Origin: UBA2421 sp002343075
GTDB lineage: Bacteria; Planctomycetota; Phycisphaerae; Tepidisphaerales; Tepidisphaeraceae
Direction of reading: 5' to 3'
Assembly (NCBI GenBank): GCA_937982565.1
Contig: CALJLN010000014.1
Location: forward strand, 1-12,356
Length of the DNA stretch: 12,356 bases
The translations under genes and the position numbers were made by a program. The notes under the pieces are model-generated. The model had not been told where the DNA came from, did no database searches, and saw nothing but the letters and a program-made list of their open reading frames with translations. This document shows positions 6,484-12,356 of the stretch, piece after piece. Numbering within the stretch: position 1 is the stretch's first letter; each line of letters starts with the position of its first letter.

Positions 6484-6582
6484 GTGGGTGGTTGAGTGGT
6501 CGTTGATAGCTGATAGCGGTGAGCCGGGAGTGGGATCGGGGTTTCCCATCTGCCGGGATCAGCGTTAACCTGCACTCGAGTG

Positions 6583-7653
6583 ATGACCGAGCCCACCCCA
6601 GATCAGCCGCTCGTTCCGATCGATTCACCTGAGGATCAGGATGAATCCGAGACGGTTCGTTTCAAGTGGAAGGTGACGAAGGATCTCACCCGTCGAATTG
6701 ACCAGTACCTGGTCGATCGCGTTGGTTACATGTCGCGCAATGCGGTGCAGCAGGTGATTAAAGAGGGATTTGTCTGGGTCAACGGAAAGACGACCAAATC
6801 ATCCTACAAGCCGTGCAATGGTGACGTGATCGAGATGGCGGCCCCGCCGGAACCTGTGAATGAGCTGATTCCCGAACCAATTCCGCTCGATATCGTTTAC
6901 GAAGATGAGTATTTCCTGGCGTTGAACAAGCAAACCAACCTGATTGTGCATCCGGCGCGCGGGCGTTGGTCGGGGACGCTGGTGAACGGACTGGTGCACT
7001 ACGGAAAGAATTGGAGCACAGTGAATGGCAACTGGCGGCCGGGAATATTGCATCGGCTCGACCGTAACACAACGGGCATCATGCTGGTGGCCAAGGCAGA
7101 CGAGGCTCATTGGCGGCTGGCGAGGCAGTTCGAGAATCGGACAATCCAAAAAACTTACATGGCCATCATTCACGGCGTGCCGGCACTCCGCGCAGATGAG
7201 ATCAACCTGCCGATCGGCCAGGACCGGCGGGTGCGCGAGAAGCAGGCCATTCGAAAGATCGAGCACGGCGGGAAGCCCGCGATCACTCGATATGAGATTC
7301 AACAGGTGTTTGACGCGCCCGCAGGGCTGGCATTCGACCTCGGCGAGCATGCCAGCGACCAGAATGCCGGCCCGGTGCCGGTCGGGAGGTTTTCATTGGT
7401 CAAGCTGTGGCCAAAAACAGGCCGAACGCATCAGCTGAGGGTGCATATGGCGGCACTCGGCCACCCGATGGTGGGAGATACGATGTACGGCGGGCGCATT
7501 CTAACCTCGGAGAACGGCTTTCGATTTGACCGACAAGCGTTACACGCATTTGAGATCGCGTTCGTACACCCGGTCAGCCTGGAGAACATGAGCCTCTCAG
7601 CACCCCTGCCCCCCGATTTTGTCTCGTTACAGGCAATATTGTCGCCTCAGTAG
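6583..7653 (+). CDS. rluD: RluA/RluD-family pseudouridine synthase
   Basis: Converts uridine to pseudouridine in RNA. By family this is most likely 23S rRNA of the large subunit, but the exact positions cannot be read from sequence. Numbering from the ATG at 6583 gives 356 residues. After a short acidic tail, an S4 RNA-binding domain lies at about 35-85 (RRIDQYLVDRVGYMSRNAVQ, then VWVNGK). The catalytic domain starts near 103 (DIVYEDEYFLALNKQTNLIVHPARG). The signature HRLDRNTTG contains the catalytic Asp160. The motifs KTYMAIIHG, GRTHQLRVHMAALGHPMVGD and YGG complete the family pattern. A GTG directly before the ATG (6580) could also be used. No strong Shine-Dalgarno is seen. The gene precedes tatA by 74 bp on the same strand. 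The symbol is by family resemblance; rluA and rluC are possible alternatives. Confidence 0.92.
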   Translation: MTEPTPDQPLVPIDSPEDQDESETVRFKWKVTKDLTRRIDQYLVDRVGYMSRNAVQQVIKEGFVWVNGKTTKSSYKPCNGDVIEMAAPPEPVNELIPEPIPLDIVYEDEYFLALNKQTNLIVHPARGRWSGTLVNGLVHYGKNWSTVNGNWRPGILHRLDRNTTGIMLVAKADEAHWRLARQFENRTIQKTYMAIIHGVPALRADEINLPIGQDRRVREKQAIRKIEHGGKPAITRYEIQQVFDAPAGLAFDLGEHASDQNAGPVPVGRFSLVKLWPKTGRTHQLRVHMAALGHPMVGDTMYGGRILTSENGFRFDRQALHAFEIAFVHPVSLENMSLSAPLPPDFVSLQAILSPQ

Positions 7654-7675
7654 AAACCTTTTGCTGATAAGACGA

Positions 7676-7681
7676 TATAAT
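7676..7681 (+). promoter_or_regulatory. Candidate -10 box upstream of tatA
   Basis: A perfect TATAAT occurs at 7676-7681 in the short gap between the pseudouridine synthase gene and tatA. It would put a transcription start near 7688, about 40 bp before the tatA ATG. No good -35 hexamer is found at the normal distance, so this is only a candidate. Confidence 0.4.
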
Positions 7682-7727
7682 GGATTAGTCTTGGCTGTGA
7701 TTGTATGTGAGTTGAAAGGTGGCCCTG

Positions 7728-7961
7728 ATGACGTTCCCGCTCGCGTTTCTCCAGAATTTTGGCATGTTTGAGATGATCCTCCTCGGTGGGCTTGGACTTC
7801 TGCTATTCGGCAAGCGGTTGCCGGAAGTCGGCCGAAGTCTGGGCAGGAGCATCGTGGAGTTTAAGAAAGGCCTTAAAGGCGTGGAAGATGAAGTCGAGGA
7901 GGCGTCAACCCCTCGCAAGCTAGAGGGCTCAGCCACCGAAGCAAAGGCAGGGCCTCAATAG
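7728..7961 (+). CDS. tatA: Sec-independent protein translocase subunit TatA/E
   Basis: Forms the membrane pore or thinning element that moves folded twin-arginine proteins across the cytoplasmic membrane, together with TatC and TatB. The 77-residue size and plan are standard. A short N-terminus with QNFGMFEMILLGGLGLLLFG makes one membrane segment (about 11-28). It is followed by the hinge FGKRLPEVGRSLG and an amphipathic helix (VEFKKGLKGVEDEVEE), with a polar tail rich in Ala, Glu and Lys. The ATG at 7728 is preferred over the upstream GTG at 7719, because AGGTGG lies 5 nt before the ATG and overlaps the GTG. tatB and tatC are not in the window. Confidence 0.94.
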   Translation: MTFPLAFLQNFGMFEMILLGGLGLLLFGKRLPEVGRSLGRSIVEFKKGLKGVEDEVEEASTPRKLEGSATEAKAGPQ

Positions 7962-7971
7962 ATCGGTCCCC

Positions 7972-7993
7972 TGCCGCCGATTGAGCGGCATTT
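7972..7993 (+). terminator. Weak terminator-like hairpin after tatA
   Basis: TGCCGC (7972-7977) pairs with GCGGCA (7985-7990) around a 7-nt loop and is followed by TTTG. The helix is short and the T-run is only three bases. It is placed 10 bp after the tatA stop codon and may give partial termination. Confidence 0.35.
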
Positions 7994-8101
7994 GACGAGG
8001 CGGTCGGCGAGGTACGTGGTCCCCGCCGCAGAAAATTGAAGTTGCCCGCTAACCGTGCAGCGTCCGAATTGTCTGCACCGCTAAAGTAAAGGAGCTTGAG
8101 C

Positions 8102-8806
8102 ATGATAATCCGGATCGCCTGTTCGCTGTTGTTGGTGGGAGCCATGACCGCCGCGGTTGCGCAGCCAGTTGCCAGCCCAAGGATTGCGCTGGCGAGAAAG
8201 TTACCCGATCTCAATCTAAGCAACGTCGCGCTGAGCGACGCGATAGAATTCCTGCGCGACTCGTCATCAGCGAACATCCACGTCAACTGGGCGGCGTTGG
8301 AAGGTGCCGGCATCAGTAAAGACACGCCAGTGAACCTCCGGCTGCGCGGTGCATCGCTGCGGAAAGTGCTGAGCCTGATTTTGACGGAAGCGGCGGGTGG
8401 TGCGGACACGCTCTCATTCTTCGCGGCCGATGGTGTGCTCGAGATCACAACGCGAGAGATTGCCGATCAGGAAATGGTGACCGTAGTTTACCCTGTGCAA
8501 GACCTTCTTTTGGAAGTGCCCGATTTCGACAACGCACCCGATTTCAACCTGCAGGCCCAACAGTCTGCCGGACGCGGCGGCGGTGGAGGCGGCGGGCTTT
8601 TCGGCGGCGGTGGAGGAGGAGAGGACGATCAACCGCGAACCCGCGACGAGCGAGCGGCGGAACTCATCGATCTTATCGTCGAGACTATCCAACCTGACGT
8701 GTGGCAGGACAACGGCGGCAGTGCCTCCATTCGATTTTTCCAGGGCAATCTCATCGTGCGTGCTCCGCGCAGTGTACATGAGGCTCTGGGGCGCAGTGTC
8801 GAATAG
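8102..8806 (+). CDS. Exported STN/secretin-like domain protein
   Basis: A 234-residue exported protein. The N-terminus MIIRIACSLLLVGAMTAAVA is a signal peptide with probable cleavage before Gln21. Residues about 35-118 (LSNVALSDAIEFLRDSSSANIHVNW, then VNLRLRGASLRKVLSLIL and GVLEITT) follow the pattern of a secretin/TonB short N-terminal (STN-like) domain. This is a small periplasmic module that binds partners. Then come VVYPVQDLLLEVPDF, a glycine-rich linker (about 159-173) and a final domain (ELIDLIVETIQPDVW to FFQGNLIVRAPRSVHEAL) resembling the ends of planctomycete secretin-like hypotheticals. No secretin pore domain is present, so it cannot be a full secretin. The ATG at 8102 is preceded by AAGGAG with about 7 nt spacing; a TTG at 8096 is in frame but less likely. 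The cellular role is unknown. Confidence 0.75.
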   Translation: MIIRIACSLLLVGAMTAAVAQPVASPRIALARKLPDLNLSNVALSDAIEFLRDSSSANIHVNWAALEGAGISKDTPVNLRLRGASLRKVLSLILTEAAGGADTLSFFAADGVLEITTREIADQEMVTVVYPVQDLLLEVPDFDNAPDFNLQAQQSAGRGGGGGGGLFGGGGGGEDDQPRTRDERAAELIDLIVETIQPDVWQDNGGSASIRFFQGNLIVRAPRSVHEALGRSVE

Positions 8807-8911
8807 CGCACGCTGCCCCTCAGCCTTGCGTCCTCTGAAGCACCTCTCGATTCATCGGTCGGGCGTCTCGCTTGTTTCTATTCGAACCGTGAGAACTGTA
8901 TCATCTCGGGA

Positions 8912-9718
8912 ATGTCTCAGATCGCGTTTATTGGCGCGGGCAACATGGCCGAAGCCATTGCCCGAGGAGTGATTTCTGCGGGGCTTTTCCACGCGACGGA
9001 CCTGATCGCTGCCGACCCTTCGTCAGAACGGCTCGCCCTCTTCCAGCAGTTGGGAATCTTCACCTCTGCAAGCAATGTCGAGGCAGCGTCGGCCGCCAAG
9101 ATCGTGATGCTTTGCACGAAGCCGCAAATGATGGGCGGCGCGGTGACGAGTTTGAAGGCCGTCCTCCAAACTTCGCAGTTGATCGTCAGCATCGCTGCGG
9201 GGTTGAGCACAGGATTTATCGCGCGGGAATTGAGCGAAGCAAGAGCGTGGCGCATTGTGCGGGTCATGCCAAACACCCCAATGCTCTATGGCACGGGCGC
9301 AACTGCGATTTGCAAAGGGCAGCACGCTTCGGATGACGACTTAGCTCGCGTGCGGGGAATTTTTCAGTCGGCGTCGAAGGTGATCGAAGTAGAAGAACCG
9401 CTTATGGATGCTGTGACAGCGGTGAGCGGGAGCGGGCCGGCGTACTTTTTTTACCTTGTGGAAAACATGATCGCTGCCGCGGTGGAACTGGGACTCTCGC
9501 CTGAGCAGGCCAAGGCACTGGTCGTCCAAACGGCCACGGGGGCCGCCAAAATGCTCTCTGCTTCGACCGACTCTGCGGCCGAGCTGCGAGCAAAGGTCAC
9601 CAGCCCCGGCGGCACCACTCAGGCGGCGCTGGAAGTCTTTCATAAGGCCGAACTTGGCACAATCGTTCAGAGGGCCATTGCGGCGGCTGAACAGCGAGGC
9701 AGGGAACTCGGTAGATAG
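8912..9718 (+). CDS. proC: Pyrroline-5-carboxylate reductase
   Basis: Last step of proline synthesis: reduces 1-pyrroline-5-carboxylate to proline with NAD(P)H. The 268 residues match the usual size. The N-terminal Rossmann fold has the dinucleotide loop IAFIGAGNMAEAIARG at about 4-19. VMLCTKPQ and VSIAAGLS are typical Rossmann strands. VRVMPNTPMLYGTGATAI is the family motif. The C-terminal dimer and active-site helices contain AVSGSGPAYFF and AKVTSPGGTTQAAL, the ProC signature. The start is at the first residues of the fold; only a weak GGGA precedes the ATG. A -10-like TATCAT at 8899-8904 would place the transcript start almost at the ATG, so a leaderless mRNA is possible but unproven. Confidence 0.97.
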   Translation: MSQIAFIGAGNMAEAIARGVISAGLFHATDLIAADPSSERLALFQQLGIFTSASNVEAASAAKIVMLCTKPQMMGGAVTSLKAVLQTSQLIVSIAAGLSTGFIARELSEARAWRIVRVMPNTPMLYGTGATAICKGQHASDDDLARVRGIFQSASKVIEVEEPLMDAVTAVSGSGPAYFFYLVENMIAAAVELGLSPEQAKALVVQTATGAAKMLSASTDSAAELRAKVTSPGGTTQAALEVFHKAELGTIVQRAIAAAEQRGRELGR

Positions 9719-9748
9719 CCACTCCCGCGGCCACCGACCCACCATACA

Positions 9749-10339
9749 ATGGAATCTCCAGCCCGACTGCATTTGCATCGACTTCTTCTGCTCTGCGGAT
9801 TCACGTTCATATTGTGCGGTTGCCGTCTCGGGGGAATCGTCACGCCCCCGGCGCACGTCGAATCGCCCGCCACCGTTTTCTTGAAGCTCGATGCGCGGCA
9901 CTCCGGCATCGCTTTCCCGGTCGGCGCGGGGCGTTTTCGTGAATATTCGTTTGGTGCCTGGCGATGGTTTGCGGTGCCCGACACGCGATGGCCTGTGGCA
10001 CTCGGCTCACTCGGCGGGGTTATGCAATCGACCCTGCAGACGAACGAGTACCCGTCCAACAACGGCGTCCCGCTCACCCGCTACGACGCTGAGTTTATCC
10101 CCATCGCCGTTGACGCTCGCCGGGCTGACGCGCTGCGGATGGAACTTGACGCACGATTCGCACGGCAATTCGCGACCTATCGTTACAATGAATTATACGA
10201 CATGCATTTCGTACAAGACCACGAGCACTATTGGATGTTCAACAACTGCAATCAGGTGACGGGCAGATGGCTTCGCCGGTTGGGTTGCCGGGTCGATGGA
10301 CTAACCCTTACAAACGACTTTCGCCTCGACAAGCAATGA
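9749..10339 (+). CDS. Putative lipoprotein, DUF2459-like
   Basis: A 196-residue protein with a lipoprotein signal. A basic N-terminus and the hydrophobic stretch LLLLCGFTFILCGC end in a lipobox-like LCGC, so Cys25 would be lipidated; the Cys at -2 is unusual. The mature part has an ARHSGIAF motif (His51) near the start and FNNCNQVTGRWLRRLGC (Cys167) near the end. This layout resembles DUF2459, in which a His near the N-terminus and an N-x-C motif near the C-terminus are conserved, hinting at a permuted papain-like fold. That family assignment is tentative and no activity is proven. The gene lies 30 bp after proC, with no clear ribosome site, and is convergent with the peroxidase gene. Confidence 0.65.
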   Translation: MESPARLHLHRLLLLCGFTFILCGCRLGGIVTPPAHVESPATVFLKLDARHSGIAFPVGAGRFREYSFGAWRWFAVPDTRWPVALGSLGGVMQSTLQTNEYPSNNGVPLTRYDAEFIPIAVDARRADALRMELDARFARQFATYRYNELYDMHFVQDHEHYWMFNNCNQVTGRWLRRLGCRVDGLTLTNDFRLDKQ

Positions 10340-10384
10340 TCTTACAAAAACTCGCGGCTGTAGGCACTAACTTGCTGGAGGGGG

Positions 10385-12346
10385 CTATCTCCGGCGTCGA
10401 ATCAGGCTGGCCGCGCCCATTAGTGACACAAAGCCTGAAGCCGTTGGCTCGGGCACGGCGGTCACGCTGGCCACGTCACCGGCAGCTTGGAATCCAAAGT
10501 TGGCCGCAAGCAGCGTGAAATCGTCCAGGTTTACGACAAGATCATTGTTGAAGTTCCCGGTGGCCCACCCGCCGGTGTTGCCGAAACGCGACGCCAGCGC
10601 CGTGAAATCGTTGAGATTGACGGCCCCGTCAAGCGTTGCGTCGCCGTATTCAGTGCCGATGAGGGTTCGGATGAGATGATCGCTATCACTCGATGGAGTA
10701 TTGATCGTGGGGTTGATTGTGCCGTCGGCATTCACATCAAGCAGGCTAGGCGAGGCGGGTGTGCCGCTTATTGCGCGAAGAACGGCATTAACGTCGGCAC
10801 CGCTAACGACTTGATCACGGTTGACATCTCCTGGCTTGAGCGCGAAAAACACGTTCCCGTGCGCTTGCAGGCTCGTCAGCCCCGTGTTCAGGGCAATGAT
10901 GTCGGACAGTCGAATCGTGTTGAGATCAATTATCGACGCGATTGATGGCAGAAGCGCGCCGTTATTGTAAAGCCCGGCGGCGTTGCTGAGATAAAACAGC
11001 CGATCGCCGTCGCGCAACCTCTCGAACTGACTGGCAATGATGTTTGTAAAGAGCGGCCCGAGGCTGCCGCCGGGGACATGATTCTCAGCTAGGCCCGCCA
11101 CGTACGCATCGACGTTGTTAATGTTGCCGTAAAGCGCTTGCAAGGCAGCGCGGAGCTCGGGCGTTGTTGGGATCTGGTTAAAGCCGTTGATGGCCGGAAG
11201 ATTGTACGCCGGACGGAGTTGTCGGTAGTCAGTGAGGCCATGATCGCGCCCGCGTTGGGTATTGAGCGCGAAGAGGTCTGCCCCGCCGGCACCGGACGGG
11301 CCGAAGAGTGTGTTGCGGATGTCATCAATGAACTTCAGATCGACTTCCTGAGCAACTTGCGTCGCACCTCCACGCAGCAGATCTTCAGCTAGCGTGGGGT
11401 TGTTGGTCAGCAGATTGGGGTTAAAAAACGCCCCTGCCAACGAGACGGGCAGTTCTGTGGTCCCGTCGTTCTTAACCCGGGGCATTTCGCTTGAGAGCGT
11501 GGTGTGGCCAAATCGAAACGCGGCAACGGCAAACGACTGTGTGATCTGCGCATTGACCTGCCCGCTGTAAGCAAAGTCAGACGCCGCGGGCGCGTTGGCC
11601 GAGCCCAGCAGTGCGGGAAGAAACTCGTTGTAGGTCACCGCCTGCATCTCGGCACCGACGATCTTTCGTGCGAGCTGGTACTTTTGTTCGTTGCTCAAGG
11701 AGGGTTGCTGGGCCGAAATGACGTCAACGAGCCGATTGTGCTCGCGGACAAAGACGGTGTGCATGCTCGTGAGCGTTACGTTTTCGTTCGCGCGCACGTC
11801 GCCGGCAAGAAACAGCTGGCTCGCCGGTGTCGGGCCGCTGTTGTCGTTTGCGAGTCCGACCGTGTTAAAGCCGGGAAGGTTATTGGCGCTGGTGACGAGC
11901 TTCGCGCCGGTGCCGCCGTTGGTGCGTAGGGCGGCTGCGCGCGTGGCATCGCTACCATAAACATTGGACGCATCGATGTACGCGGTGATCCCGTTGACTT
12001 GCTCGCGGATGCCGCCTTGAGTGACAAAGTTGGAACGGGTCATCGCAATTGGGTTAGGCCCGAGGATATCCCCGGCACCCACGGCAATGTTGGCGGCGCC
12101 GTTGACGCCAGATCCATTGCTTGTGGATGCCAGATCAAGATCGTGGGTGAGAAACTGACCCCACATCCAGATGTAGGAACTCAGATTACGGTTGTTTGGT
12201 ACGCTGGTGGATTGAACGCCGAGCGTATTGCTGATCGTACGCGCGTTGGCGCGGGCAGCATCGGAGATGATTGTGCCGCCCGTTCCATCGGGATAGTCCT
12301 CTGACCTGCCCCCAATTCCTGTACCACTTGTTATGAGAGTAGAACC
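10385..12346 (-). CDS. Secreted animal-type heme peroxidase with dockerin repeats and PEP-CTERM, 5' end missing
   Basis: Belongs to the animal (myeloperoxidase-like) heme peroxidase superfamily, which oxidises halides or organic substrates with hydrogen peroxide. Numbering from the internal Met at 12166: WGQFLTHDLDL carries the distal His8 and Asp9; DASNVYGSDATRAAALR follows; VREHNRL (Arg141-Glu142) is the catalytic Arg/Glu motif; FRFGHTTL has the proximal His221; NTQRGRDHG is at 302-310. Dockerin/EF-hand-like calcium motifs start at 446 (GDVNRDQVVSGADVNAVL) and 508 (GDATLDGAVNLNDF). The end, VPEPTASGFVSLMGAASLIRRRR, is a PEP-CTERM sorting signal. Met12166 is not the true start, because homologous-looking sequence (ARTISN, NLSSYIW) continues 60 codons upstream with no ATG, GTG or TTG. 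A TAA then blocks the frame at 12349-12347, inside the candidate CRISPR repeat. The signal peptide is therefore missing, and the gene is truncated or joined wrongly here. Confidence 0.9.
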   Translation of the reverse strand, partial: GSTLITSGTGIGGRSEDYPDGTGGTIISDAARANARTISNTLGVQSTSVPNNRNLSSYIWMWGQFLTHDLDLASTSNGSGVNGAANIAVGAGDILGPNPIAMTRSNFVTQGGIREQVNGITAYIDASNVYGSDATRAAALRTNGGTGAKLVTSANNLPGFNTVGLANDNSGPTPASQLFLAGDVRANENVTLTSMHTVFVREHNRLVDVISAQQPSLSNEQKYQLARKIVGAEMQAVTYNEFLPALLGSANAPAASDFAYSGQVNAQITQSFAVAAFRFGHTTLSSEMPRVKNDGTTELPVSLAGAFFNPNLLTNNPTLAEDLLRGGATQVAQEVDLKFIDDIRNTLFGPSGAGGADLFALNTQRGRDHGLTDYRQLRPAYNLPAINGFNQIPTTPELRAALQALYGNINNVDAYVAGLAENHVPGGSLGPLFTNIIASQFERLRDGDRLFYLSNAAGLYNNGALLPSIASIIDLNTIRLSDIIALNTGLTSLQAHGNVFFALKPGDVNRDQVVSGADVNAVLRAISGTPASPSLLDVNADGTINPTINTPSSDSDHLIRTLIGTEYGDATLDGAVNLNDFTALASRFGNTGGWATGNFNNDLVVNLDDFTLLAANFGFQAAGDVASVTAVPEPTASGFVSLMGAASLIRRRR

Positions 12347-12356
12347 TTACGCTGCT
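12321..12356 (+). CRISPR. Candidate single CRISPR repeat at the window edge
   Basis: The last 36 bases begin with GTACCACTTGTTATGAGAG and end with CTTACGCTGCT. Bases 12324-12339 pair over 16 consecutive positions with the tracrRNA anti-repeat at 274-289, and 36 bp is the usual length of type II repeats. The left boundary is a guess from that length; the right boundary is the window end. The pairing polarity predicts rightward transcription of the array, leaving the window. No spacer is visible. The base before it is peroxidase coding sequence, with no leader, so this may be the outermost repeat or an assembly break inside an array. Confidence 0.6.

Noticed and set aside
6501..6517. GTTGATAGCTGATAGCG as a regulatory direct repeat before the pseudouridine synthase
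   Set aside because: Just two short TGATAGC copies with no link to a promoter or operator; more likely repeat debris.
10487..10945. Plus-strand ORFs antisense to the peroxidase gene (also 11504-11929)
   Set aside because: The minus-strand frame has clear peroxidase, calcium-repeat and PEP-CTERM motifs; the plus-strand translations are low-complexity shadows.
12271..12299. Promoter for the array (TTGTGC, 17 bp, TAGTCC) before the terminal repeat
   Set aside because: The -10 box shares only two bases with consensus, and the stretch is coding sequence of the peroxidase on the other strand.

Overview
The window looks like chromosomal DNA from a planctomycete-type bacterium, most probably assembled from a metagenome. 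The evidence is the GC-rich sequence, a heme peroxidase with dockerin-like repeats and a PEP-CTERM tail, a secretin/STN-like exported protein, and intergenic and intragenic palindromic repeats of a kind I associate with Planctomycetes. The taxonomic call is inference, since there is no rRNA gene here.

Left part (1-3867): a compact type II CRISPR effector locus. An intact 1147-residue Cas9, probably subtype II-C, is read rightward from base 424. Reading away from it, on the minus strand between about 315 and 209, is a very good tracrRNA candidate. It has a sigma70-like promoter (TTGACA, 16 bp, TAGAAT), an anti-repeat, a hairpin closed by a cUACGg tetraloop, and a GAAA-capped terminator with seven U. 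The far left end carries five 21-bp tandem repeat units that are not a CRISPR array. No cas1, cas2, csn2 or cas4 is present.

Middle (3868-6483): three rightward genes of unknown or loosely known role. They are a 228-residue protein, a 128-residue beta-rich protein, and a GNAT-type acetyltransferase with a long unknown C-terminal part. They are separated by a long perfect hairpin and by a degenerate intergenic repeat block. The acetyltransferase gene appears to carry an in-frame palindromic repeat.

Right part (6484-12346): ordinary chromosomal genes. These are an RluD-type pseudouridine synthase, a TatA/E translocase subunit, an exported STN-like protein, proC, a lipoprotein and, convergent on the minus strand, a large secreted peroxidase.

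Extreme right end (12321-12356): the last 36 bases look like one CRISPR repeat. Bases 12324-12339 can form 16 consecutive pairs (13 Watson-Crick, 3 G-U) with the anti-repeat of the tracrRNA candidate 12 kb away. The polarity is that expected for crRNA:tracrRNA. The peroxidase frame, which lacks a start codon, runs into a stop codon inside this repeat. The most economical reading is a cas9 plus tracrRNA unit without an adaptation module, with its array beginning about 8.5 kb downstream or joined there by assembly at the window edge.
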